From the NCBI GenBank assembly GCA_944392785.1, contig CALXXW010000020.1, forward strand, positions 1-47,062: DNA of 47,062 nt, given 5' to 3'. Made by a program: the position numbers and the translations under genes. The stretch's first letter is position 1. Every line of letters begins with the position of its first letter. Of this stretch, positions 25,771 to 33,925 are shown piece by piece. The notes under the pieces are model-generated. The model did no database searches. It was not told the origin of the DNA and saw only the letters and a program-made list of their open reading frames with translations. This DNA comes from an uncultured Alphaproteobacteria bacterium. Its GTDB lineage: Bacteria > Pseudomonadota > Alphaproteobacteria > CAAHEQ01 > UBA3637.

Positions 25771-27978
25771 TTAGTCTCGATCAAATTTATTACTGCGCGG
25801 GAAACCAACCGGAGGAAATTTACCAACAGAGGCGCGTTTTGCTAACCATAAATCAATCGCTTTTTCAACTCTGACGCCATTACCGGAAGCAAAAGGTAAG
25901 CCCTCGGCCAAGTTAAAAAATTTGATATCCGATAGACGAGCTTCTTGGTATTTCTGCAGAATAACACCGCTGCTGCGTCCCATTGTTGGGATTTCTTCTG
26001 TTTTAAAAACGATCATCTTACGGTTAGTGCCAATGACCGCAATATGGTCTCCTGTGACGGGGCGGCAAATGATAGCTTTATCTCCGTCTGCGACATTTAA
26101 GATAATTTTGCCGGCACGTGTTTGAGCCACAACCTCTGAAGCTGCGACAATAAAGCCTTTCCCCTTTTGGGAGGCCAACAGCAAGCGTTCGACAGGATTA
26201 TAAACAAATAGGGCTACAATTTCGGCATTCTCGGGTAAATCAATGGAAAGACGTATCGGTTCTCCAAAGCCTCGGCCGCCCGGTATATTATTTCCTAAAA
26301 TAGTATAAAAACGTCCATTGCTGGCAAATAAAATCACACTGTCCGTTGTGTAGGTTTTGAGAGAAAATTTTAATGTATCGCCATCTTTGAACTTTAAATC
26401 AGTCGTATCTACATGACCTTTTAAGGCACGAATCCACCCCTTTTGTGACAAGACGACGGTTATGGGCTCTTTTTCTATCATAGCTTCAATGGGAACATCT
26501 ACCGTATCGGAAGCCTCAACAACTAAAGTACGACGAGCCCCCAAAGCCGTTTTTTGACCAAAGCGTTTTTTGATATCATTGATTTCTTCGGAAAGTCGTT
26601 TCGCTCGCAAAACCTCATCTACCAACAACGCCTCTAAGCCGGCTTTTTCCAAGTTTAACTCTTCAAACTCATTTTTGAGTTGCTCTTCTTCCAAACGGCG
26701 TAGAGAGCGTAAGCGCATATTCAAAATAGCCTCTACTTGCACTTCGGAAAGACTGAACTCTTCAATCATAATCGGTTTCGGATCATCTTCATTCCGGATA
26801 ATTTCAATCACACGATCCAAGTTCAAAAAGGCAATAATGAATCCTTGTAATAACTCCATTCGCCGTGCGATTTTATCAAGACGATAACGTGAACGGCGTT
26901 GTAAAACATGGTCACGGTGTTTCAAAAAAGCGATGAGCACCTCACGCAAACTCATCACCCGAGGTGTATGATCGGCATCCAACACATTCATATTCAGATT
27001 AAAATTAACCTGTAAATCTGTGTGTTTAAACAAATGTTCCATCAACTGCTCCGGCGGGACGGACCGAGATTTTGGCTCTAACACAATCCGAACAACATCG
27101 GAAGATTCATCACGAATATCGGCTAATAAAGGCAGTTTCTTTTCCATTAAAAGCTTGGCGATTTTCATAATCAGCTCAGATTTCGGCACCAGATAAGGAA
27201 TTTCGGTGATAACAATTTGATACTGTCCGTGAGAAAGTTCTTCTTGCTCCCATTTGGCTCTGATTTTTAAAGCCCCGCGACCTTCCGTATATACCTTAAT
27301 GATATTTTCTTTTGTTTCGAACAACAATCCGCCTGTCGGAAAATCGGGCCCTTGTATAAAGTCAATCAATTGAGCGGTTGTTGCGTCCGCATGTTTTAAC
27401 AGATACAAAAGAGCATCACAGATTTCACCGACATTATGAGGCGGGATATTGGTTGCCATTCCTACGGCGATACCGGAAGCCCCGTTTGCCAACAAATTCG
27501 GAAACGCTGCCGGCATTACGGTTGGTTCTTCTTCTTCTCCATCATATGTTTTATCGAAATCAACGGCATCATCATCCAGTCCGTCCATCAAAGCCAAAGC
27601 CACAGGGGTTAATCGAGCTTCGGTATAGCGCATAGCTGCTGCTCGATCTCCATCGATGTTGCCGAAATTTCCTTGACCATCGACAAGAGGATATCGTACG
27701 GCAAAATCTTGCGCCAAACGAACCATGGCCTCGTAGACAGAGGTGTCTCCGTGCGGGTGGTACTTACCAATGACATCCCCCACGACCCGAGCACACTTTT
27801 TAAAGCCGGTATTGGGGTCAAGTTTGAGTTGCCGCATGGCAAAAAGCAAACGCCGATGAACGGGCTTTAACCCATCTCGCACGTCCGGTAGCGAGCGTGC
27901 GACAATTGTTGACATGGCATAGGCTAAATATCTCTCAGACAGAGCATCGGCCAATTTTGTTTCTTTAATGTTTTCCAT
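25771..27978 (-). CDS. parC: DNA topoisomerase IV subunit A
   Basis: Decatenates daughter chromosomes with ParE. The N-terminal part [37 protein letters not shown] and the active Tyr in RYTEARL near residue 120 define the type IIA A subunit. The C-terminal domain is short and lacks a GyrA box, and a separate gyrA is present at 21039, so ParC is the right call. 735 aa. Two ATGs lie together (27981 and 27978) behind GAAGAAGAAAAG; either may start. Confidence 0.96.
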   Translation of the reverse strand: MENIKETKLADALSERYLAYAMSTIVARSLPDVRDGLKPVHRRLLFAMRQLKLDPNTGFKKCARVVGDVIGKYHPHGDTSVYEAMVRLAQDFAVRYPLVDGQGNFGNIDGDRAAAMRYTEARLTPVALALMDGLDDDAVDFDKTYDGEEEEPTVMPAAFPNLLANGASGIAVGMATNIPPHNVGEICDALLYLLKHADATTAQLIDFIQGPDFPTGGLLFETKENIIKVYTEGRGALKIRAKWEQEELSHGQYQIVITEIPYLVPKSELIMKIAKLLMEKKLPLLADIRDESSDVVRIVLEPKSRSVPPEQLMEHLFKHTDLQVNFNLNMNVLDADHTPRVMSLREVLIAFLKHRDHVLQRRSRYRLDKIARRMELLQGFIIAFLNLDRVIEIIRNEDDPKPIMIEEFSLSEVQVEAILNMRLRSLRRLEEEQLKNEFEELNLEKAGLEALLVDEVLRAKRLSEEINDIKKRFGQKTALGARRTLVVEASDTVDVPIEAMIEKEPITVVLSQKGWIRALKGHVDTTDLKFKDGDTLKFSLKTYTTDSVILFASNGRFYTILGNNIPGGRGFGEPIRLSIDLPENAEIVALFVYNPVERLLLASQKGKGFIVAASEVVAQTRAGKIILNVADGDKAIICRPVTGDHIAVIGTNRKMIVFKTEEIPTMGRSSGVILQKYQEARLSDIKFFNLAEGLPFASGNGVRVEKAIDLWLAKRASVGKFPPVGFPRSNKFDRD

Positions 27979-28153
27979 CATCTTTTCTTCTTCGTTAAGT
28001 CTTAACTTATCACCCGAGTTTACTTAAAAAAACTTTAAAAAGCAAGTTTTTTTTACAAAAAGAAAATTTCGTCAGGCTTGAGTTTCAAAGGCGTTTTGAA
28101 AAGCTGGAAAGCCATGTTTCATTGGACGGAAGTATTTAAATTGGAATTATCAC

Positions 28154-28182
28154 TTGCCTTTTGTGATAAAATTCGGTAGACT
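28154..28182 (+). promoter_or_regulatory. Promoter of the IalB-like gene
   Basis: TTGCCT, 17 nt, TAGACT, 26 nt before the ATG. Confidence 0.55.
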
Positions 28183-28208
28183 AGCAAAATAAGAAAGGGA
28201 GGACAAAC

Positions 28209-28733
28209 ATGATAATACAAAAAGGGCTCTGCATTTTAGCTTTATTGTTGATGACTACAGGAGCAATAGCGGCTCCGGCTAAAAATAATATGGAGATTTT
28301 AGGTAATTTTGATGCATGGACGGCATATGTTTTTAATGACGATGATGGTAAAATTTGTTATATGGCCAGCGAGCCAATAAAATCTCAAGGGAAATACAAG
28401 ATTCGTGATGATGTTTTTTTGATGGTCACACATCGCCTAAGCAATAAAACGTTTGATGTGGTAAATATTGCGGCGGGATATACTTATAAAAAGGGGTCTC
28501 GACCGACTTTTTCAATTGACGGTGCCAAGCCGTTCACTTTGGTGACCAGTGCCGATACGGCTTGGGCAAAGGATGCTCCAACCGATGCGCGATTGGTCAA
28601 AGCGATGCGAGCCGGAAATAAGGCGGTGCTGAAGGGGACCTCTCGGCGTGGAACATTGACGACGGATACCTTTTCTCTGAAGGGTTTTTCCAAAGCATAT
28701 CGAGCCATACAAAAAGCATGCGGTCGTGAATAG
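28209..28733 (+). CDS. IalB-family exported protein
   Basis: A 174-aa periplasmic protein of the invasion-associated locus B family, common in Alphaproteobacteria, including non-pathogens. A signal peptide ends near residue 21 (GAIAA). Family features in order: FDAWTAYVF, GKICYMAS, FDVVNIAAGYTYKKGS, FTLVTSADTAWAKD, the Ser/Gly-rich RRGTLTTDTFSLKGFSKA, and a Cys near the C-terminus (KACGRE). The two Cys may form a disulfide. AAGGGAGG precedes the ATG. rlmN follows within 13 nt. The family name should not be read as proof of invasiveness. Confidence 0.88.
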   Translation: MIIQKGLCILALLLMTTGAIAAPAKNNMEILGNFDAWTAYVFNDDDGKICYMASEPIKSQGKYKIRDDVFLMVTHRLSNKTFDVVNIAAGYTYKKGSRPTFSIDGAKPFTLVTSADTAWAKDAPTDARLVKAMRAGNKAVLKGTSRRGTLTTDTFSLKGFSKAYRAIQKACGRE

Positions 28734-28746
28734 TAAGGATAGATAA

Positions 28747-29805
28747 ATGAAAACAGAACTCATAGGCTTGTCATTTGATGAGCTGAAAGATGAATTAGTG
28801 CGTTTAGGTGAAAAACCGTTTCGTGCAAAACAAATTTGGCATTGGATTTATAATAAAGGTGAGACGGATTTTTCAAAAATGACGACGTTGGCCAAGCCTT
28901 TTCAAGAGAGGCTGGCCAGCCTTTATACTGTCACGCATCCCCGTATTGTGACCCAGCAAACGTCGGTTGACGGGACGCGTAAATGGTTGATGGCTTTCCA
29001 AGATGGCAAACAAGTGGAATGCGTCTATATTCCGGAAGCCGATAGGGGAGCCGTGTGTATTTCCACTCAGGTCGGATGCGCTCAAGGGTGTAAGTTCTGT
29101 CATACCGGGACGCAGAAAATGATGCGTAATTTAACGGCGGGAGAAATTGTTGGGCAGTTTATGACGGCCAGAGATAGTTATGGGGAGTGGCCAACACCGA
29201 CGGATGAGACTCGTTTTTTATCTAACATTGTTGTGATGGGAATGGGTGAGCCTCTATATAATTTTGAGAATTTAAAAAAGGCTTTGCGGATTTTAATGGA
29301 TGGTGACGGTATAGCCATTTCTAAACGCAAGATAACGGTATCGACGGCGGGTATGGCAGACCACATACCTGAATTAGCGGATTTGGGAGTGAAGCTGGCG
29401 GTTAGTTTACATGCCCCGAATGATGAGATCCGTAATCAGATTATGCCGATTAATCGTAAGTTTCCATTGAAGACTTTAATTGAAGCCTGTCGGGAATATC
29501 AGCGTCGTTCCGAGCGGCGGCAATTCATCACGATGGAATATGTAATGTTAAAAGGTATCAATGATCAGCCGGAACATGCGCGGGAATTGATGACGCTGGT
29601 TAAAGGGCTTGAGGTTAAATTTAACTTGATTCCCTTCCATTATTGGGAAGGGGCTCCGTTTGAACCCAGCAGCAACAATACGATACATCGTTTTTCCAAG
29701 ATATTGGAGGAAAATTGGTTTGCCGCACCGATTCGCCGATCACGCGGTGAGGATATTATGGCGGCCTGCGGTCAATTAAAGTCAGCTAAAGGGAATGTGG
29801 AGTAA
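28747..29805 (+). CDS. rlmN: Dual-specificity RNA methyltransferase RlmN
   Basis: A radical-SAM enzyme that methylates C2 of A2503 in 23S rRNA and A37 of some tRNAs. The 4Fe-4S triad appears in GCAQGCKFCHTGTQ, the SAM motif GMGEPLYNFENL follows, and the methyl-carrying Cys is in the C-terminal AACGQL with the preceding RRSRGEDI. The N-terminal HhH-like part has GEKPFRAKQIWHWIYNKG. 352 aa, normal length. Confidence 0.97.
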   Translation: MKTELIGLSFDELKDELVRLGEKPFRAKQIWHWIYNKGETDFSKMTTLAKPFQERLASLYTVTHPRIVTQQTSVDGTRKWLMAFQDGKQVECVYIPEADRGAVCISTQVGCAQGCKFCHTGTQKMMRNLTAGEIVGQFMTARDSYGEWPTPTDETRFLSNIVVMGMGEPLYNFENLKKALRILMDGDGIAISKRKITVSTAGMADHIPELADLGVKLAVSLHAPNDEIRNQIMPINRKFPLKTLIEACREYQRRSERRQFITMEYVMLKGINDQPEHARELMTLVKGLEVKFNLIPFHYWEGAPFEPSSNNTIHRFSKILEENWFAAPIRRSRGEDIMAACGQLKSAKGNVE

Positions 29806-30101
29806 AATTAAAAAGACAGACGACAAACAGAAGTCATGAGCTGAAATACCCAGAGCGAATAAGAAGAATATATGAGCGGCAGCTTATGCTTGAACGGATG
29901 CCGAGTAGTGCCTTTTGGGATAAACAATCTTCGAGCAAATCCGCATCCCGCGGTCCCTTGTTGTTCCATAGGTTGTCTTGGAATTCAAATGAGCATGAGT
30001 AAGCCTTTTTTTAGGTCTTTAAACCCCGAAGGGGAAACGATAGTTTTTTAGTCTTTTCTCTGTTGAATAGAGCAGATATAAAATTGTCATAAAAGTGTCA
30101 T
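29806..30101. other. Gene-free stretch, no recognised feature
   Basis: No credible reading frame on either strand. Short pairings occur (GGATGC with GCATCC at about 29896-29955; CCCC-GAA-GGGG near 30025-30035 followed by a T6 run at 30045), which could belong to an RNA or to the rlmN 3' end. I cannot match it to 6S RNA, RNase P RNA or tmRNA. Confidence 0.4.
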
Positions 30102-30130
30102 TTGATTTTTGTATGCATTTCGGGTATACA
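30102..30130 (+). promoter_or_regulatory. Promoter of fabI
   Basis: TTGATT, 17 nt, TATACA, 37 nt before the ATG. Confidence 0.6.
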
Positions 30131-30167
30131 ATAAAACAGTTTTTTAACATAACGAGAGGAAATAACA

Positions 30168-31001
30168 ATGAAAACAGGTATTATGTCCGGTAAAAAAGGG
30201 CTGATTATGGGCGTTGCAAACGATCACTCTATCGCTTGGGGAATTGCAAAAGCGTTGGCTGACCAGGGGGCTGAGCTGGCTTTTACATATCAAGGTGAAA
30301 CTTTGGAAAAACGGGTTCGTCCGTTGGCTGAGTCTATTGGCTCTGATATTATGATCCCCTGTGATGTGTTAGATTCTGCTTCTATGGATGCAGCTTTCCA
30401 GACGATTAAGGATAAATGGGGTAAAATGGACTTTGTGGTTCATGCGATTGCTTTTTCGGATAAAAATGAGCTCAAAGGGCGTTATGTTGATACGACGGCT
30501 GCCAATTTCAGTAATTCCATGTTAATTTCTTGCTATTCTTTCACGGATGTTTGTCGACGGGCTGCCGAATTGATGCCGGACGGTGGTGCTTGTTTAACGT
30601 TGACATATTTAGGGGCGGAACGCTACATCCCGAATTATAATGTGATGGGTGTTGTTAAGGCAGCCTTAGAGGCTTCCATCCACTTTATTGCTTTTGACTT
30701 GGGACATCAGAATATTCGTGTCAATGCTATTTCTGCCGGACCTGTTCGGACATTAGCTGCTGCCGGTATTGGTGATTTTCGCCAAATTTTAGGTTGGACC
30801 GAAAATAATTCGGCTTTATGTCGGAATGTGACCATTGAAGATGTTGGTGGAACAGGAGCATATTTGTGCAGTGATTTGGCTTCCGGTGTGACGGGTGAGA
30901 TTATCCATGTCGATGCAGGATATAGCCGTAATGCTATGATTAACCCGCGCAACGCACAAAAATCAGCGGAGTTATTGTCGACGTTTAAGCTGTCGGAATA
31001 A
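30168..31001 (+). CDS. fabI: Enoyl-[acyl-carrier-protein] reductase (NADH) FabI
   Basis: Catalyses the last reduction of each fatty-acid elongation round. An SDR protein with the FabI-specific nucleotide motif MGVANDHSIAWGIAKAL near residue 14, AFTYQGE, HAIAFSDKNELKG, and the catalytic Tyr157 and Lys164 (YNVMGVVK). The C-terminal GEIIHVDAGY is typical. 277 aa. GAGAGGAAATAAC precedes the ATG; a second ATG six codons in is possible. It has its own promoter and terminator. Confidence 0.97.
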   Translation: MKTGIMSGKKGLIMGVANDHSIAWGIAKALADQGAELAFTYQGETLEKRVRPLAESIGSDIMIPCDVLDSASMDAAFQTIKDKWGKMDFVVHAIAFSDKNELKGRYVDTTAANFSNSMLISCYSFTDVCRRAAELMPDGGACLTLTYLGAERYIPNYNVMGVVKAALEASIHFIAFDLGHQNIRVNAISAGPVRTLAAAGIGDFRQILGWTENNSALCRNVTIEDVGGTGAYLCSDLASGVTGEIIHVDAGYSRNAMINPRNAQKSAELLSTFKLSE

Positions 31002-31019
31002 ACTTCATAGAATAGAAAG

Positions 31020-31053
31020 GAATCCTCCTCTTTCCGAAGAGGAGGATTTTTAT
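31020..31053 (+). terminator. Terminator of fabI
   Basis: AATCCTCCTCTT and AAGAGGAGGATT pair around a short loop, followed by a T run. Confidence 0.9.
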
Positions 31054-31071
31054 TATTTTTTTATTTTTCCC

Positions 31072-31100
31072 TTGACAGAAGAATTTTTCGCTGCTAAGAT
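31072..31100 (+). promoter_or_regulatory. Promoter of candidate RNA 1
   Basis: TTGACA, 17 nt, TAAGAT. The start of transcription is expected near 31107. Confidence 0.8.
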
Positions 31101-31106
31101 GATACT

Positions 31107-31285
31107 CGAGCCGGGTGATGTCCGGTTCGGGGGGTGAGAACCTCCAAGAGAGTTGGGTCGAAGACCTTTTAGTCGTTTTGCGACTGGAAGGTCGTGAAAT
31201 AAAGGATATTTTATCTTTAATACACGCACTATGTTCTCTTGTAGTTCTCAACTTCCAGTCGCCCTCATCAAGGCGACTTTCTTTT
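31107..31285 (+). ncRNA. Candidate structured RNA 1 with alternative folds
   Basis: About 180 nt between a strong promoter and a terminator, with no reading frame that looks coding. A rod is closed by GTGAGAAC (31134-31141) with GTTCTCAAC (31244-31252) and CAAGAGA (31145-31151) with TCTCTTG (31235-31241). Inside lies a hairpin GACCTT-tt-AGTCG / CGACT-gg-AAGGTC (31163-31193) and a CGTG / CACG arm (31193-31226). An exclusive alternative pairs GCGACTGGAAG (31180-31190) with CTTCCAGTCGC (31252-31262), which would break both the inner hairpin and the terminator. It does not show the tmRNA, 6S or RNase P signatures I know. Confidence 0.6.
31258..31285 (+). terminator. Terminator of candidate RNA 1
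   Basis: GTCGCC and GGCGAC pair around CTCATCAA, followed by TTTCTTTT. Its left arm is shared with the alternative 11-bp pairing. Confidence 0.75.
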
Positions 31286-31349
31286 CGCCCGTTATATAGA
31301 TAGGTGAAGATGGCTTTCTGTGCAAGTTATCTTTTTTTTTAAAAAGGGG

Positions 31350-31378
31350 TTGCATATGCTTTTGGAAATACCTATATA
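31350..31378 (+). promoter_or_regulatory. Promoter of candidate RNA 2
   Basis: TTGCAT, 17 nt, TATATA. Expected start near 31385. Confidence 0.6.
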
Positions 31379-31384
31379 AGGGAT

Positions 31385-31640
31385 AACCTGGTGGCGATTG
31401 GGCTCACAAAAAAATGATCCAAAAAAAACAAACCCCAATCGCATAGAGGAAAAGATGTCCTATCTTTTCCGGGGAGAAGAGTTTTCCTTTCATAGCTCTT
31501 CTCCCTTTCCTTATGGGAAGGAAAGAGAGTCGGTTGGAAAAACTTGTTCCTCCCAAAGGTGCGGCCATCGTCTAAAGCAGAATGAAATTATCGGTTTCTT
31601 CCGGCTTGTTTTTGAATTTAACACTTGATAGGCATAGCCG
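31385..31640 (+). ncRNA. Candidate structured RNA 2: four consecutive perfect hairpins
   Basis: Four adjacent perfect stems follow the promoter: GCGATTGGG (31394-31402) with CCCAATCGC (31434-31442); GGAAAAGAT (31448-31456) with ATCTTTTCC (31462-31470); GGAGAAGAG (31473-31481) with CTCTTCTCC (31496-31504); CTTTCCTT (31505-31512) with AAGGAAAG (31518-31525). An overlapping 76-codon reading frame has no family features and is dominated by these arms, so RNA is the better explanation. The 3' end is unclear; a terminator at 31709-31734 could serve it. Confidence 0.5.
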
Positions 31641-31667
31641 AATGGCTTCCCAAAGTATATTTAACCC

Positions 31668-31696
31668 TTGACTTTTTCTTAAAAATGTGCTAGATT
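31668..31696 (+). promoter_or_regulatory. Promoter upstream of the spanin-like pair
   Basis: TTGACT, 17 nt, TAGATT. Transcription would start near 31703, only about 6 nt before a terminator hairpin. Confidence 0.65.
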
Positions 31697-31708
31697 TTCT
31701 TTGTAAAG

Positions 31709-31734
31709 ACCCGACGTGTGCGCGGGTTTTTTTT
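31709..31734 (+). terminator. Terminator between promoter and spanin-like genes
   Basis: ACCCG and CGGGT pair around a 9-nt loop and are followed by T8. GGAG for the next gene begins 3 nt later. Confidence 0.75.
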
Positions 31735-31746
31735 ATGGAGAAAATC

Positions 31747-31968
31747 ATGATGCTATCAAAAAGTCTTTGGCTGGGCTTATGGGGAATAAGTGGCTTGTCG
31801 ATAGCCGTCTTATCCTATCAATTAGGAAAAGCGAACAGTAAAATACAGGTTATTGAAAAACAGGTGGAGGTTGTAAAATATGTGGAGAAAGAGCGTTCGG
31901 AGATTCAAGCACGTCCTCATGCTACTCGTTTGGAGCTGCTTGAGCGCATGCGTGCCGGAATCCTCTAA
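31747..31968 (+). CDS. Small i-spanin-like (Rz-like) membrane protein
   Basis: A 73-aa protein with an N-terminal membrane segment (about residues 5-22) and a charged, coiled-coil-like remainder (VIEKQVEVVKYVEKERSEIQ, then ARPHATRLELLERM). This is the layout of a phage inner-membrane spanin, which fuses inner and outer membranes at lysis. GGAG lies 6 nt before the ATG at 31747. A lipoprotein frame begins inside its 3' end in the +1 frame, as in Rz/Rz1 pairs. No other phage gene is visible, so it is either a lysis remnant or a domesticated pair. I have not matched it to a named family. Confidence 0.55.
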   Translation: MMLSKSLWLGLWGISGLSIAVLSYQLGKANSKIQVIEKQVEVVKYVEKERSEIQARPHATRLELLERMRAGIL

Positions 31969-32113
31969 CTTTTGTCCCGTCTATCCGATAGCGGGGCCCT
32001 TGGTGGCTGAGGAGTTAGCGAGTGCCGGAGAGTTGCCGATGACATGGGAATGAATAGCCCGTCTTGATAAATTGCGGCAAGAGTTGGCGTTGTGTCATTC
32101 GTATCCTTTTTAG
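31919..32113 (+). pseudogene. Nested o-spanin-like (Rz1-like) lipoprotein with an in-frame stop
   Basis: A +1 frame starting with ATG inside the upstream gene encodes a short lipoprotein: MLLVWSCLSAC places the lipobox LSAC at residues 8-11, followed by CPVYPIAGPLVAEELASAG. A TGA at 32051-32053 ends it after 44 codons. The same frame continues with IARLDKLRQELALC to a TAG at 32111. The phrase around the TGA (TWE-stop-IARLDKLR) reads as if a Trp codon TGG had become TGA. TGA is a normal stop elsewhere here, so a nonsense mutation or a shortened protein is likely. Confidence 0.5.
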
Positions 32114-32163
32114 AAGATATCCGCTAACCGATGGGTTGGTTCAATAAAAAGTTTTATGGTTCA

Positions 32164-32403
32164 TTATTCCGTGGTATTTTTCGCCGGAAAGGTGGAAATG
32201 TCTTCTGCTTCTTCAGAGAGGTTTTGGGGCATATTCTCTGTTTCCGGCATTTCATTCGTGTGGATGACATAACTGCCTTTTAACCAACGTCCCAGGTCAA
32301 TGTCGGCACATTTCTTTGAACAAAAGGGTCGGTAGGCAAAAGAGCTGTTTTTACCGCAAATAGGGCAGTATTGATGTAAAATAGGTGTATCTGAATGGTT
32401 CAT
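32164..32403 (-). CDS. yacG: DNA gyrase inhibitor / zinc protein YacG
   Basis: A 79-aa zinc-ribbon protein. The four ligands are in YCPICGK and [16 protein letters not shown], exactly the YacG pattern. In E. coli YacG binds GyrB and inhibits gyrase. The C-terminal half is acidic and poorly conserved. It overlaps the RNase E/G gene by 4 nt and closes the dksA-maf-rng-yacG cluster. Confidence 0.93.
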   Translation of the reverse strand: MNHSDTPILHQYCPICGKNSSFAYRPFCSKKCADIDLGRWLKGSYVIHTNEMPETENMPQNLSEEAEDISTFPAKNTTE

Positions 32404-33326
32404 GGTTTTTCCTTTATCTCAAAAGCGTTTATATCCTTACCAAAATCCGGAATGGCCGATATATATGGGACTCTTTCCAAGAGAGCTACCACTTTGGGAT
32501 GAGCGTGCACACAAAGCGCATGGGGTAAGTCTTTAACGGCACGGCAAATACGATAAAAAGCATTTTCCGGTGTATTCCATAAATCAGCCAGAGCAGATCT
32601 TTCTCGGCGACGCTTCAGCTCATAAAGTCCGCTGCGAGTCCAGCCACCGATACTCAGCATATGATCCGCTTTTGCCGCTTCTTGGATAACATGGTCTAAC
32701 GATCGCCTGGTCGTTGTTGTTTTGGTCCCGGCAAAGTCAATTAAAGTCAAGCCCCCGATATGGCGTAAGCGCAGATGACGTAAAATTTCTGATACGGCTT
32801 CGGTGTTAATTTGATGCCATTGACCACGACTGGAGCTTGTATCCACATCAACCGTATGGCAAACATGTGTTTGCTCAAAATGAAGTGTGCCTCCGCTTTG
32901 AAGACGTACCTGATCGGCTAAAGCCTGCATCATGACGGTATCAATCTCATCCCTTTCGGCCGGTAGGATTTTTTCCTCGGGAAATAACGTCTCTAATACT
33001 TGTTTTAAGGGAGGACAGCCGACGTGCTTATTTTCTGAAAAAACACCGGATGCATCCTTGTCCGATCTGGCTTCTTTCGTTATACGGACATAAACCGTTT
33101 CTCCTTCCGTATGAGGTTCAGACGTTGGAACAAAAACATCTTTTTCCTTATCTGTTCGAATAAAATATCCTCGTAAAGTCGGATGATAGCTGATGATATG
33201 TCCCCGAACGATTTCACCCAAATTGAGTGTCAGATGCCTTTGAATAAAAAGCTCTGTCGGACGATTATCTTCAAAGAAAACGGCGCGTTCCTCTCCCGCC
33301 CATTCATCATAAATCAGTCGATTCAT
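32400..33326 (-). CDS. rng: Ribonuclease E/G family protein (short alphaproteobacterial type)
   Basis: A 308-aa RNase G-like endoribonuclease for rRNA and mRNA processing. An S1-like segment is visible ([20 protein letters not shown], then VFVPTSE). The catalytic Asp pair is suggested by [13 protein letters not shown] and LTLIDFAGT, and the helical remainder matches the short maf-linked form. It lacks the Zn-link CxxC of RNase E. The ATG at 33326 overlaps the maf stop as ATGA; a longer in-frame start would lie within maf and is rejected. Confidence 0.85.
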   Translation of the reverse strand: MNRLIYDEWAGEERAVFFEDNRPTELFIQRHLTLNLGEIVRGHIISYHPTLRGYFIRTDKEKDVFVPTSEPHTEGETVYVRITKEARSDKDASGVFSENKHVGCPPLKQVLETLFPEEKILPAERDEIDTVMMQALADQVRLQSGGTLHFEQTHVCHTVDVDTSSSRGQWHQINTEAVSEILRHLRLRHIGGLTLIDFAGTKTTTTRRSLDHVIQEAAKADHMLSIGGWTRSGLYELKRRRERSALADLWNTPENAFYRICRAVKDLPHALCVHAHPKVVALLERVPYISAIPDFGKDINAFEIKEKP

Positions 33327-33925
33327 TTTTTTTGCAATAATCCGCGTAAAACTTGAGAAACCTCGAAAATCGGCAGACCGATGATGTTGGGATATGAACC
33401 GACAATTCCTCTGATCAATGTGGATAAAACCCCTTCGATTCGGTAGCCGGCGACATTTTGCCATTCTCCCGACGCCAGAACGGCAGCGATTTCCGTTTCA
33501 TCTAAGTGTTTCATCAAAACGGCCGTTTGAACGACTTTGGCTATTTGTCGCCCTTCCGGTGTTATGACGCAAAAGCCCGTCATCACACGGTGCCTTTTCC
33601 CGGAAAGAAGGCATAGTTTTTCACGTGCCTCATCTACGGTTTTAGCTTTGCGTAGAATGCGTCTTCCGACGGCTATAACCGTGTCAGCGGCTAAGATGTA
33701 TGTGTTGGGATGATCCATCGCCGCCGCCAAAGCTTTCTCACACGCTATTCGTTTGACATAGCGTGCAGGGAGCTCCCCCTTCTGAGGCGATTCATCTATA
33801 TCTACCCGAACAACCCCCTCGGGAAACAGCTGTGCCTGCTCTAATAAGTGCCGTCGCTGCGGTGACTGGGAGGCCAATAGAAACCCTCCTGTCAAGCGCC
33901 AGAGATTATTGCTCTTCTTCTGCAA
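33323..33925 (-). CDS. maf: Maf-like nucleotide pyrophosphatase
   Basis: Hydrolyses dTTP, UTP and modified nucleotides. Motifs: LLASQSPQRRHLLE at the N-terminus, ILAADTVIAV with the catalytic Asp, SGKRHRVMTG, GYRIEG and GSYPNIIGLP. The start is uncertain because no ATG precedes the conserved N-terminus: TTG at 33925 has AAGGA upstream and overlaps the dksA 3' end by 20 nt; a further TTG at 33964 and one near 33891 are alternatives. About 200 aa. It is coupled to the RNase E/G gene through ATGA. Confidence 0.9.
   Translation of the reverse strand: MQKKSNNLWRLTGGFLLASQSPQRRHLLEQAQLFPEGVVRVDIDESPQKGELPARYVKRIACEKALAAAMDHPNTYILAADTVIAVGRRILRKAKTVDEAREKLCLLSGKRHRVMTGFCVITPEGRQIAKVVQTAVLMKHLDETEIAAVLASGEWQNVAGYRIEGVLSTLIRGIVGSYPNIIGLPIFEVSQVLRGLLQKK

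Noticed and set aside
29806-30101. 6S RNA or RNase P RNA
   Set aside because: Neither the long closing stem and central bubble of 6S nor the conserved GAGGAAAGTC-type core of RNase P RNA is present.
31107-31285. Two-piece (permuted) alphaproteobacterial tmRNA
   Set aside because: No tRNA-like acceptor with CCA, no GGTTCGA-type T arm and no tag-coding stretch of the ANDN...AVAA kind could be found in 31.0-31.7 kb.
31398-31628. A 76-codon reading frame as a protein gene
   Set aside because: It has no ribosome binding site and its composition is set by the hairpin arms of candidate RNA 2.
32051-32053. TGA decoded as Trp or selenocysteine
   Set aside because: TGA ends many intact genes in this window (for example nagZ and the HAD phosphatase), and no SECIS-like stem is evident after it.
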